From positions 1 through 27,000 of the forward strand of contig OUQQ01000241.1 of the NCBI GenBank assembly GCA_900404475.1: a stretch of DNA of 27,000 nucleotides, read 5' to 3'. This document shows positions 9,818-21,274 of the stretch, one piece after another (the first letter of the stretch is position 1; every line of letters starts with the position of its first letter). Position numbers and translations under genes: made by a program. This DNA comes from Spongospora subterranea (taxonomy: Eukaryota; Endomyxa; Phytomyxea; Plasmodiophorida; Plasmodiophoridae). Under the pieces are notes generated by a model that saw only the letters and a program-made list of their open reading frames with translations, was not told the origin of the DNA and searched no databases.

Positions 9818-11097
9818 TTAGGCATAGCCATAATGCACAGCTAGCTCAGCGTTCATTATCGAGCCACCCGCCGCACCAATCACAGTGTTGTGGCTAAGGC
9901 AAACAAATTTGACGTCGAACAATGAACACGACCTGATCCTTCCAACAGTCACCGAAAATCCATCGCCAGCGTCGCGGTCAAGACGAGGCTATCAATTGTT
10001 CTTTTGAGGTTCGCATTGTTCAGAAAGCGACAACAAATACCTGAGGACGGTCAAGTTTTTCAGAAATGATGATGGCACGATCTGGTGCCGATGGAAGCTC
10101 CAGTTTTACAATCGACGGCTGGTACTGGGACAATACAGATTCAATCTCGGAAATATTGGCAGGAGATTTCAATTTCACTGAACAGCATGCCATATGCCCG
10201 TCTCGGACAGCGACACGATTGCATTGAGCGCTAAGAGTGAACTGTGCAAACTTGAACGATTCGTCTACTGTATCCCAAGTGCCGAGGATTTTTAGCGGCT
10301 CGAGCTCTAGTTTGGACTCTTCTCCAGTGATGAGAGGAATGACGTTGTCAACGATGTCCAGAGCCGAAACACTGATATAGTTTGGATCAAACATTTTCTG
10401 AATGAGAGGAGTTCGCGCTTACCCCGGATAGCCAGCACCTGATATTGCCTATGCGTTATATTAAGAGTAGAAACAGTTAACTGTCAAATGAAGTACCTGA
10501 AGCGTGACAAGGAACACCGATTCAATTCCAAAAGCATCTTGTAAGGGCCTCAAACATTGTTAGATTCATTTTTGGTGATTTACGACATGATACTAACTTG
10601 AGAGCTATCGAAAGACCGGTGCTGGAGCAGTTTGCGTTCGAGACAATAAATCCTTTTGTCTTCCTATCCCGTTGCTGTAACTTCACAGCGTGTATATGGT
10701 CCGGATTTATGAGAGGAATCAGAATAGGCACCCTGGCGTCCATTCGATGATTGCCTGCATTGGTAAATACCGCAAATCCTGCAGCTGCGAAGCGTTCCTC
10801 AATGTTGCCAGCAACGGCTGAATCCAATGCGGAAAATATGATGTCAACCCCATCAAATTCTTCAACTGAGCATGATCGAACAGTAAGAGCAGCAACGCCT
10901 TCAGGAATTTTCGAATCTAATTTCCATTGTACGATATCACCATATGCTACGCCGGCAGACTTGGCTGAAGCAGCTACAACTTGAACCGTAAACCAAGGAT
11001 GCCCATTCAATCTCTGGATGAACCTCTGCCCAACCAACCCTGTAGCTCCTAGTATGCCCACCGAGCGTTTTTTTTCATGATATCCTTCGGCACCCAT
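9818..11097 (-). CDS. HOM2: Aspartate-semialdehyde dehydrogenase, 5 exons
   Basis: Exons on the minus strand are 10598-11097, 10497-10548, 10423-10448, 10041-10371 and 9818-9988. This makes 1,080 nt, 359 residues, against about 365 in yeast Hom2. Introns are 48-52 nt and all phases close. The start ATG at 11097 places the NADP-binding motif [13 protein letters not shown] at residue 13. The catalytic Cys lies in [11 protein letters not shown] at the end of exon 1, the active-site loop [11 protein letters not shown] is completed by a 26-nt exon 3, and the acid/base His lies in VAVRDGH. The C-terminal blocks [23 protein letters not shown] and [19 protein letters not shown] are typical of the fungal enzyme. 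It makes L-aspartate-4-semialdehyde from aspartyl phosphate in the threonine/methionine pathway, in the cytosol. This is an excellent match with no missing residue. Confidence 0.97.
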
Positions 11098-11656
11098 GAT
11101 TTCACAATGGCAGTGATAACAGAGTTGGATTTCAGGTGGATACAGTCGCACCGACATAGTCTTTCGGCAAATTTTTGCCACGTGCCATGAGTCCATGACT
11201 GATCACTGCAGCGACTGCACTTGATCGTGGGCATTCATGACTGTGTACAGTAGTGGGCAATAGCAATAATAGCCCAAGACTAAAATTACAGATATGGATG
11301 GATGTGGTAAATTAGTACTGGGTGCAGAGTCATGCCTTTCATCTGATTCTGCAACGGAGAACATGGCCGTCTCTCGCCCAGATGCAGCAGATTCTTGCTG
11401 TTGACGAGCTTGGATTGCTTGTTTGAAGTCGTTTAGACAACAATTATTTGAATAGTTCGATTGAAAATATAGCAAACGTTTTGTTCATTCATACACATTA
11501 TCAGCTGGTTGCGACCTCTCTCCTCGAGCGGAGATTGTTTGTTTTACTGATTGCGCCCTGTAATGAGCTCAACTTTTTTTTAACTCTCAAATGATGATGA
11601 GTGGCGATTCTGCCTTGTCCTCTAAAACTAGAGTGCAACAGCGCCGTGATTTACCA
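11098..11656. other. HOM2 upstream region, no supported gene
   Basis: This interval should hold the HOM2 promoter. A minus-strand open frame at 11203-11475 has one hydrophobic stretch and a possible ATG inside it, but no similarity I recognise and no convincing start, so I do not call it a gene. A poly-T run occurs at 11574-11581. The retrotransposon fragment begins just to the right. Confidence 0.5.
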
Positions 11657-12130
11657 TTACTCAAGCCACATATCATGAATAAAAACAACTTTGGCCTGTT
11701 GAACACGAGTCAAAATACCTATTGCACAGCGAAGGCTCTCTGACGTGTTCTTCGCTGCAGAGCGGATGAGGGTCGTGGACCAACAGGAGGGGCCGTCAGC
11801 TGTGTCAAACTTGGTGGACTTGAGCGCGAGGCTGATGTCGGAGTCAGAGATGTTGATGCCAATGGGGCCTGAGTAATTGTGAAACGGGGCTTTTGAGCCG
11901 GGTGGATGCAGTCGCTGAAGATGTTTTAACGTGGCGTTGGTTGGGAAGCCAGACCCGCAAGGGAAGTGAGAATACGTGCGGCTTTGCCCAGTCGACCGGC
12001 CTTGATACACTTGATGACGTTTTGCAGTTCCAGCTTGGAGTCGGTACCCCAGGTGGCGTCGAGCCCATAGTTTTCCAGACCCGCGAACAAGGTTGTCCGC
12101 GCCGATTCCCCCGAAGCTTCCGACATCCTC
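11657..12130 (-). mobile_element. Non-LTR retrotransposon fragment, region before the reverse-transcriptase core (decayed)
   Basis: On the minus strand, one frame (about 12126-11930) gives AGRLGKAARILTSLAGLASQ and another (about 11950-11660) gives LKHLQRLHPPGSKAPF, then LALKSTKFDTADGPSCWSTT. These follow the layout that precedes the reverse-transcriptase core in LINE-like elements: an 'AGRLSKA-R-L' helix, an 'LHPPG' turn, then 'L---K--A-GPSGWS--LI'. The change of frame near 11930-11950 and the loss of similarity after about 11700 show a dead copy. The tract looks richer in G/C than its neighbours, in keeping with inserted DNA. The exact superfamily cannot be decided by eye. Confidence 0.55.
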
Positions 12131-12310
12131 CTGGATTTGTAAAGCGCCTACAACTCGAGTGACCGTCGCCACCTTGCTCGGACCGCCCACACGCTCAGCC
12201 CCCACCTCTACCGCCCGCGCGTTTCGTTATTGGTATTGACTGTCGATTGTCGCCAATATCATCATCAAGTTGATCGCTCGATTGTTCTATATTGACTGTT
12301 GTTCACCCAC

Positions 12311-12620
12311 GATGCTGCCGGCCGGGTGGCAGCCGGCCCTGGACATCATCACAAAGGTTTCAATATTTTCACAGCAGATGGCCTCTCCCTCAACCTGGCT
12401 AAAACGAAAGTGATCTCATGCGCTGACGCGCGCAGGGTATGCACTTTCTAGGGACAATGGTCGGCGACCTGGGCCCCGCGATGCAGTTTTTGGCTGTTAA
12501 GGCACAGAGGGCAGTGAACTGTAAGAAGGGATGGCACAAGGAGCAGAAGGATTACTTAGTAGAGCATTATCTTATGCCAGGAACGCCACAATCTCATCTT
12601 CACTGTTGTATTATTGTGTT
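12311..12620 (+). mobile_element. Non-LTR retrotransposon fragment, C-terminal reverse-transcriptase part, opposite orientation
   Basis: The plus strand shows DGLSLNLAKTKVISC (about 12378-12422). After a one-base frame change comes GMHFLGTMVGDLGPAMQFLA (about 12436-12497), then LVEHYLMPG near 12560-12585. This matches the 'GL-LN--KTEV' and 'LG--VG----FL' blocks that follow the catalytic YADD segment in LINE-type enzymes. The YADD core itself is missing. The orientation is opposite to the 11657-12130 piece, which corresponds to an earlier part of the same kind of protein. A short G/C-rich inverted repeat (GCCGGCC...GGCCGGC type, near 12316-12339) lies just before it. Confidence 0.45.
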
Positions 12621-12829
12621 GATATGACTGCGTGGACAAGAGGCGGCAAAATTGTTAATCGTGATAAGATTTACCGATCTACAATTCCTATTTCGTAATC
12701 CGAATACGTTTCTGAGCACCTAAAATCTACGCAGAAGGTTTGGTGGGTGTGAAAAGGTGATTACGATAGAGCAGCGAAATTCTAACTACCAGGGTATGGA
12801 TAATTCATTACATTTGTATAAGTATAATG

Positions 12830-15800
12830 TTAATGTAGCGAAGAGCTTCCTCGCAATTTCGCGATTCTAGCTCTTATTGCATCAAGAGATGCAGCATTCC
12901 TGATGTCCGATTCGTCAATGGTCTGACCTTCAGCCTTTCCTATGTGTGGATCCGTATTAGGAATCACTTGTTCATTTTCTTTTGAATCAGCTGCAAAGTG
13001 TGCAAGTTGTAGTCTTTGACGAAGCCGGTTCAGCGAATTCATTGAAGAAACACTTTCAACCGGCGCCGACGGCATCGCAGTCCCTGAAACTAATGTCCTG
13101 GTCCCCAGAGGAGGATCAGCCGATGTTGCGCGGGTTTGCAACTTTTTTAGTCGAGCTTGAAACGAAGTTACTTTCTGTGGAAATGCGGCAGGACCTTCCG
13201 CCCCAATCATGTTTGTAATTGGAGATAGGTTGCGGTTAATATACTGACGAACATCATCGTTTAACTGCAACCATGTTAGCTCATACTGAACTACCAAAAA
13301 GCAAGCGGGACTCACATTTGCAAGATAGGACTCAATGTCCACAAATGGATGTGATAACCGAAACCGGTTTAATTCTAAAAGAGCATCCTGTGAAAATTCT
13401 GAAATTTGAACGCGTCGAATGATGTCCGTTAATTTCGGATCATCCGGTGCTTTGGATTTACTGGTCTTGCTGAGTTGAGTGGCAAGTTGACTAGGTGTGG
13501 CCGACAAAACCAACTTTTCATGAATGATTTCATGTAATATTGACCCTGGACTTTGCGCCGCGACAGGTAACTCTTGCAAAAGTGAACGCCCACGAAAATC
13601 AAGAAGTTTCATCACCAATGTGTAGATCACCTGGTTTAATACATTAACCGATGCAATATATAACGGCAGCGAGACTGACATTCCAGGGCTTGCTTTCGCC
13701 TAGTAGGACACCACGAGTTTGCCAAAAAGATTGCGGGTATCGCTCAAGAAAACAATGAACTTCGTCGAGTATCACGGAAACGTTGAGACGTTGATGGGTA
13801 ACATCCAATGTCCGAATCATTTTGACGATGCATCGGCAGAACAGACCTGACAGCCTGAACAAGTAAATGAGGACTAACAAATTCGTTTTTAGATCAGATC
13901 TCACGGAATTTTGCTTTTATCATCGGCGAACTTTGACCAGTGATCTGTAAGACATCGAATTAATGCAGAATAGCAGCGCGACCTCTCAGCCATTTCAAGC
14001 GACTTTAGCAGCAAGACGTTCACAGAAAACCGATCATTTTTTATATCCGGAAATATGCTGAGAAACAAGCATTTAGAATGTCACAAAATATGCAGTTTTT
14101 GTCGTTACGTAAGAAAGGAATCAGTCATCAGCGGCATTACTGACTGATAAAAAGTCTGCAGAGTATCCACAGTAAGCTCAGACGTCAAACGGTGGCATTT
14201 GATCAATTCCATAAGGGTTTGTACAGTCCTTCTAAGCAAGGAATGATGAGGTGGATCCTGATCTAACGCATCGCGAAACAGAGATAGCAAGGAGGCGATA
14301 ATATCATTTGCACGCGCGACCAAAACTTCATCATTTCCCCCACATTTTTCGACATATTCAAATAACGCCTTCGTAGTTGTCAGTCTCATATCGGCGTTAC
14401 CATAATGAAGTTGCTGAATGACAGTCTCTATCTTTGAGGAATTAGATGGTTCGGTGTCACCCAATAAAGGGGAAAAAATCTCACGACCGATTCCCGCAGG
14501 AAGAGTCTTTGACAAATGTTCAGACAAATTCGATTCCTACACAAACAAATTAGCACGAGTTGAACAATGCGAATTTTTTAGTACCAAAACTTTTGTTTGC
14601 GTATGGCTATCAATATCTGTAAGATCGAGCTGGAACATATCTTGATCGATGTAGGCAATTAACGTTGATGTCAACGGATTTTTGGAAAAAATTCCATTTC
14701 CTGTTCTGTTGATAGCCGCAATACTAGTTTCATTCATCGGATCAGACAGGAGCTGCGATGCAGCAGCAGAGGTTATGGGATCGACGGTCCTGCTACGAGA
14801 ACGCGAAACGGGGGCGACGCGTGGTGAAGCGGCTCCTTTTTTCAAAAGCTTGTCGATTGCTGAGCGACTACGCTCAGAAATATCGGTACCCAAACGTGAC
14901 CAAAATGTGGAATCGCCTAAATCAGCAAACCCTTTTTGCAACAGCGCTATGGCTGCGTTGCGAATTGACGAATCATGATTTGTAACATATTCAGCCACCG
15001 TTTGTAAGGTTTTTTTGGGAACGCAAGAATCAAATGGATGGTTACCCGCCATCTGGCAAAGCTCGTCCATACACGCTGACTTTACACGGCTGTTTTTTGA
15101 AGTCATGATGCCGTCGAAAAGAAATCTTCCCACTAACGATGGTGACCACACATTACAAGAAATCTTGAGAACATCCCGACCACGAAAACGGAGAGGTTGC
15201 TTGTTGTGACCAAGCAGCTTTTCAACTACGACAGGCATGAAGCAATTGGCGTCGTACTCGTCGATGGATGGACATGAAGAGATAATCGTAGTACATAGTG
15301 CGATTGCTTTCACAACGACCTGAGTTTTATCTTCTGCTATTCGAAAGGAAGACCACATTAGCAACAAATCGCATAGAGACTTAACAGTTTCTACAGATGA
15401 ACGAGTAGATAGTTCAATGGTATCGATCGCTGAAACGTGCTTTTGAAAATCGTCAGAAAACATCGCCATATGAAGCGCCGATGAAGTATATGGAACCAGA
15501 AGCTCATTCAGGTGAAATATATCCGCAGTTGACCACTCTTGAAACCCAATCTGTCCTTGTCGCCAGCGGCTTTCTCGACGACTGCAAATCGACTTATAAT
15601 CAGACAAACGAAGATCACAAGGGTCATCGCCGGAGTCGGATTTCGCCACCGGTGCAGGTTCAACACTTTTAGAGCGTTTGAGTACTCGTTTTGCACCTTC
15701 AAATGGCTTACGCTTGCGCAACGTACGAGAAAGCGTCCTACGAGGAGGTACACCGGACGGTGCCTTTTGAACTTGAGAAGGATTCACAACTGGAATAGAA

Positions 15801-18800
15801 GATTTCTGCGTTGCGCGCCTGGTGCTAGAAAGTATTACAGGAATTGGATCATTGCGATTCGTGGACCCTTCGTTGGAGTTGCCTTTGTCCTGTACTTTGT
15901 CAATGACTGGTAGAACAGTCAATTGTGCTGTGCGAGATAACGATAACGCTTCAGCCCTGACGAATGCAGACCCAAGGCTAGCAACAAAAAGGGCAGCCAG
16001 CTTCTCAGATGCAAAGCGGACAGCAACAACTTTATCTTGAAGGCATGAAAAAGTGGCATGAAGAAGAGGTTGCGCTACTGAAGTATCCGGAATCTCGTCA
16101 GCAAAACGCTGCAACAACACTTCCAGGACTCCTTCACGTAAGATCGGATGAGACTCCAGAGTTTTTGAAATTGATGGAAGGGCGGCATGCAGCCCATTTT
16201 CGCGTATCCATGCAAGAATTGCTCCTCTGGCTTCGGCAGCAATATGTTTCTTACTATCCGCAGCAAGCATCATAACTACAGGAACAACTGCCTTCGCATG
16301 TTTATGTACGGCAGAAGGACCGATGTCGTCACCAAGGGTACGGACTACAGAAAGAGCAGTAAGGACTAGCAATTTGTTCGCATCATTAGCGCGAACAAGG
16401 ACAGCCTTCAATAGATTCTTGATATTCGGCTGTATAGCATGGCGAGCCTCATCAAGGATGCGAGTTACCGCATCGAGCGCTTCTTTCCGATCCTTCCAGG
16501 CTTCGCTTTCCATTTGTTTAAGAATTTTGCTGGTTATCTTGCTGCTGATATCGACACGATCGATAAGATTGTCTCCTGTTTTTGCTGCAGAGACAGGCCC
16601 AACCGATTGTTGGCCACGTTTGAAACGAGTGGGTATGATAGGTTCCCCGGGAGTGATGGTTCGCAATTCCGCTTCTAAAGTTTTTGCAAGCGACGGTTTG
16701 AGGCCGTCTAATATAGCGTTCAGCATCGCGGGAGACCCAGCCTGTTTGTAGATTTCAACAAGTGCAGCGGTTGCGTCATTACGAACTCCAACAACTGCGT
16801 GTCCTAACCAGGATTTACATGCTGCAACGGTCAGTTTTATCGGAATGGTTCCCGCTCCGAAATCGCGCGCAGCTGATCCAATAGTAGTAGCGATGCCTTG
16901 GAGCGCTTTAGGGTTTTTGATTGTTTCAGCACGCGACAGCACCATTGGAATGACTGTTTCCGGGCCAAGAGCTTCGCAGCAAGCGATAATATAGTCACGG
17001 GCTGAAGGGGCCACTTTTGCATCTCCAAGCTTGGTCAGGGCGGCAACGAGAGGAAGCCCTGCGAGCTTGCTGGAGAAACAAATAGATGTGGAAGCCAGTT
17101 TCGATACTATCTCAAACATTAGTGATGCGACCTGCGTAAGAATTGAGATCCGAAAATTGATTCGCAAAGTGCGGCGATACCTGAATATTGACTTCTTTCC
17201 ATCCTGGAGTTTTATGAAATACGTACATAACCGGCATACAAAGTTCGGTGGCACTTTTGGCATCCAACCGTTCATTGATGGTTGATACAGCAGATAAGCG
17301 ATCTTTCCACTGTTTACTGGCAAGATCATCCATAATGGACTCGGGGAAGAACTGAATAAAAGCGAGCTTTGCGTCCTCAAACGCAAGAGGGGGAAGCACA
17401 GTTTCGTTGACAGCATCGGAACTGACAGCTCGGACCTGAGTAGGTGAGGCATCCGAAGAAATACCGCCTTGCCGGTCTTTGGGAACTGAAAGGCTAGCTG
17501 AGCGAGAAGAACATGGTGCCTTAGCAGCTGAAAGATTCTTGACTACTGCCTTAGGTATGGAAGAAGAACGCGGTTGCCCATCTTCTGCTGTGTTTGGTGA
17601 AATATCCTGTTTGATTGCAAGAAACCCCTTCTTTTCTTTGAACACTTGGACGGATAATTTTGGTTCTGGAACGATTGCACTTATCTCTGCGGCGACTGAT
17701 AGAATCTTTTTGAACCTAGCGGGATCTCGTTGCTCGAAACCATGAAAGAACTTAAGAATAAATGGGTTTTTATCGCCCACGACAGCTGACAAAGCAGCAA
17801 TAGCACTGAGGGCATTGCCTCTGACATCGGCAGAGCTATGTTCAAGATTCGAAGCAATAGCAGGACCTAAAGTTTCAGCAAATCCTTTACGAGAAGCACA
17901 AGAATAGCATTTCGGTAAAACTTCCGAAAGCCACAGTAAAATGTCACTTATGATCTTCGGAACTTTGTGATTAAGAGCAGCAACAATGTCATCAAGTACT
18001 AGAGATAGGTCGAGCTGTACGACCTAATACAGGAACCAAATAAGTTTCATAGACTGCAACATAAACCGTCCAAGACCTTTTCAACAAAAACGTTCAAAAA
18101 TGCTAGTGCTGGGGCGGAAACATGTGGCTTTTTTTCTTTAAGTGCCGAAACAATTAATGGAAAAGCCAGCAAGGCGAAGCTGACGAACTTGCTAGAAGCA
18201 AGACCATCCGCGAAATTTGAGAGTGCAGAAATAGCTTGAGCTAGAATCATGATGTTAGTATCGCTAAGTTGAGCAATTACTGCGTCAAGAATATCAGCAA
18301 CTTCAGGAACCCATTTGATTTGAACTTTTGAAGTAATCCCGACGAGAAATTCAATGGCGGCCTAAAATTCTTTTCAAAAAAACACGAGTGCTTAAAATTC
18401 GGTCTTACCTTTCGTTCTTTCCAGTGCACGCTCTTCATTTCAGAGAGCCAGTTTTCTGGGATACGTGCAAATATATCTCGCTCATCACTTGATGTCGAAA
18501 ACGGCATTTTCATCTGCGTTTTTGCAGGAACAGAACCGTCAGCCAGCAAAATCTGTCGTTTTGGATGAGATTGTTGGACGATTGTGCTCCCAAAAAGCGA
18601 TTGAAGTTCCTAGCGCAGAAAAATCAGACACTCTTTGAAACCATTTTCGTCATTCAAGCATCACCTTCTCCTGCGAGGATTTTAGTTGCATGCGAGCAAT
18701 ACAATCTTGAAACGAGACACCCCTTAAAGAGTACATAACCCCACAGAGTTTAACAGCAAGAGACCTTGCGGCGTCGCTTTGATGGCTTAGCATACCGCAA

Positions 18801-20488
18801 ATTCGAGTTTCTATGATGTGGGCCGGAAGAGAAGTCAAGCCAAACTCCTGTAACCATATCGAACCGTTACTTGTGATATAATCAAATTACGACAACGAAC
18901 CTCGACGGCAGAAATGATACATTGGATCGAAGCGCAAGCAACTTTAGCAATTTTGCTATCCGCACCGTCAAGAACTGCATCAATTACTGGCGTTATATGT
19001 CCTCTTTCTATGAGTTGCAGCATCACAGATTGGGCATCACTTTGTGTGCGTGTATTTCCTTTGAAAGAATCAGAAACCAGAATTTTTGATAGGGTCGTTG
19101 CTTGATCAAAGGAAATGGAAAGCTTATTGACAAGCGCAAGGCAAGCTGCCAAGCCTTTCGTTTTGGCGCACGCATTTGTATCAGCAGCAATCGAAGGAAG
19201 AAGTTGGCAATATTCAACAAACGAGTCTCTGAAAAGAACAACTTCAGCAAACCTCGATTTTGGAGTCATGATGCGCATACATGTCTGCAGCTGGTGATGC
19301 AATGATGGCTTGGGCAAGTTCTTCATAAGCCAATGTCCGTTCCTTCCACTGCTTGGAAACAACCCTTTCTTGCAACGATGCTTTGGGCGCTGATGATAAA
19401 CACCCCTCTCTTTTAGGGGAGACTTGGTTTCTTTCTACCTCTTGCTCGCATATAACCGGGATAAAACGCGTCCTGGCTTCTTCTGTTTGACCAACGTCAA
19501 TAGCATCAAGAGCTGACAAGGTCTGGATAGCGTCATCCGCATGTTGAATTATAGTATCTGTATGATGAGAGACAAGTTCTTCGGTGTTCTTAAGTTTTCT
19601 GTTTGCGTCATACAATGGGTCGGGGGAATTAGCAGCAGGAATGGATAAATTTTGACCCTCCGGAGAACACGCCTGAGACATACCGTCATTTTGCTCTAGT
19701 CCCTCATGATTATGTTGAGAATGGCGATCATTGAATTCGTCGGATCCAGGAGAACGCCCACTGGGCACTTGGGGTATATCAAAATCTCGAAGATTCTCAT
19801 CTTGTCCGTCGTTATTTGAATCCTTATTCGGAGAAGCTGTGGACGGTGACAGGACCACGACTTGAGGCATACACCCGGACTCCTGACCGCAAGAGACGTC
19901 ATAACGTTCCTCGCACATTAGATTGTTCTCAGAGGGCGGCAGCCATGGGTTTTGATCAACAATTATTTCGCCATGACCACGATTCGATTCGGGATCAGGA
20001 TGAAAAGATGTTGAGTTCGCGTTGGTAGTGGATGATGAAACGATAGAGACGATATCTTGTTCTGAACACTCCTGTCCGAGCTCAGACGGGCTTTCGATAG
20101 ATGCTGCAGGTAATTCATCGGGTAGCTGCAAGACGCCTTGTTTCACCAAAGACGCTTCGTCATAATCATGATTTGAATCACAAGCCGAAGAAGAAATTAT
20201 AAGATCTGCACTCGGAGTAGAAAATGGCACAAGGTCGGCAGTCTCCTCATGTATAAACTCCGATTTTCGCTTAGAAGAATTTTTCGGTAATTCGGCATAT
20301 CCTGGAGGAAACTCGGCAGGCGGTAACCATGTGGTGTCTTGCTTTCCGACCTGAATTTCGTCATAACCGCACTTCCCATCAAGATTTGCAGGCGAAACCA
20401 GATCGTTCATGACTTGGTGCGAATGTTCTGATTCCCTTTCATCAGAGCTTTTTGGCAACACGATAACCACATCTTGATCCAATGGCAT
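12830..20488 (-). CDS. STU2: XMAP215/Stu2/ch-TOG microtubule polymerase with five TOG domains, 11 exons
   Basis: Exons on the minus strand are 19281-20488, 18901-19228, 18665-18847, 18409-18609, 18077-18361, 17181-18023, 14585-17131, 14109-14536, 13905-14057, 13712-13854 and 12830-13674. The total is 7,164 nt, 2,387 residues, in frame throughout. TOG domains are recognised by the W-K-x-R entry motif: TOG1 QWKER (W381), TOG2 HWKER (about 636), TOG3 QWKDR (W974) with PGWKE later, and TOG4 AWKDR (W1228). TOG5 spans about 1538-1760 (ALHMAMFSDDFQKH), followed by the conserved C-terminal helical region (to about 2170). A very basic linker sits at about 1480-1505. The family adds tubulin to microtubule plus ends and acts at spindle poles. 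Odd: about 365 residues of acidic, Ser-rich sequence precede TOG1, which normally starts at the N-terminus. Weak points are the donor at 18076 (GTCTTG) and the last intron (13675-13711, only 37 nt). The start is the first ATG after an in-frame TAG. Confidence 0.94.
19390..20488 (-). other. N-terminal extension of the XMAP215 protein with four degenerate repeats
   Basis: Residues 1 to about 365 are disordered-looking, acidic and Ser/Pro/Asn-rich. Four diverged units share an 'x-(Y/H/Q)-(D/G)-E ... Q ... (L/V)P' core: GYDEIQVGKQDTTWLPP (residue 41), DYDEASLVKQGVLQLPD (108), GHGEIIVDQNPWLPP (171) and GQDENLRDFDIPQVP (228). Spacing is 67, 63 and 57 residues. Each of the first two units also has LPK-S-x-x-(R/K)-x-SE upstream and a DLV segment. 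The extension is continuous with TOG1 in one exon, so it is part of the same protein unless transcription starts downstream. No known domain was recognised. Confidence 0.65.
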
Positions 20489-21274
20489 ACGGTCCAATAC
20501 AAACTGGAGCAAACAGTAGTTTGCCTTCTAAACAGGAAAAGAAAGCGAGATATTCTGCTAACAATGATTTGATGGGAATTGAATGACTGAAAGTTGCAGC
20601 ATGACCGCGACGTGTGTGCAATGCGGTATATTAACGAATGTACACTTAAATGTCACATAAGTCAAATGCATTGTAAGTATACAGTAGAGTGAATTCATGC
20701 AGGGGCAAACGTCGTACAGTATCAGAGTGTTATACTAGTTCCATCTTCAGCCATCTTCTGTCACTCCTCCCTTTGCGAGTTAATGTTTCTCTGCAGCTTG
20801 CGTGTACAGTACAGTGTTTCCTTCACGAGTTGAGCAAGAGAAAAAGAAGAGACAGAGTGATGTCAGAAAAATGGGGAAGAAAGGGTGAAAGGGCTATTGA
20901 AAAACCCCACTATTTTCGTATATCTTCACATGCCCAGTTCAACTTCTCCACCGACCCATGCAAACAATTTATACGAAGTTTGGAATCCGATCACCAGTTA
21001 TATTTAGAGCGTTCAATGATGCGCCTCGTGTCCCCGACTTGTCAAACTCGTACAAAAAGTGCCATTTCGATCTTAACATCACCATCTTTAAGATGATCAT
21101 GAAAAAGAGTAACTTCGCTTGCCAGACTGTCGTACATAACAACTAGCGGATAACGATGACATCGAGAGCGACTAGCCAAGCGGTCCCTCCCAACCCTATA
21201 GCATTTATCCCCAATCCTTACCTACACATACATACTTCACGAATTGTGGGGAAAACTCAATGGTGAAATCCAAG
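20489..21274. other. XMAP215 upstream region, no supported gene
   Basis: About 790 nt. It should contain the XMAP215 promoter at its left end. Plus-strand open frames at 20689-21096 and 20958-21146 overlap each other, have biased composition and match nothing I know. A tRNA-like D-arm string (TAGCCAAGCGGT, 21172-21183) has no matching acceptor stem or T-loop. I call nothing here. Confidence 0.5.

Noticed and set aside
11203..11475. Minus-strand 90-codon open frame with a hydrophobic stretch
   Set aside because: No ATG at its start, no recognisable similarity, and it lies where the HOM2 promoter should be.
14682..16751. Several plus-strand open frames of 60-142 codons
   Set aside because: They lie opposite the continuous, homology-supported XMAP215 exon 7 and are shadows of it.
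18362..18408. Apparent stop-containing break inside XMAP215 TOG2
   Set aside because: It is a 47-nt intron with a good donor (GTAAGA) and a TTTTAG acceptor that restores frame.
20689..21146. Overlapping plus-strand open frames (135 and 62 codons)
   Set aside because: Both are in A/T- and purine-biased sequence, use different frames over the same bases, and match no family; chance frames are more likely.
21172..21183. tRNA-like D-arm string TAGCCAAGCGGT
   Set aside because: No acceptor stem, anticodon arm or GGTTCGAATCC-type T-loop could be placed around it.
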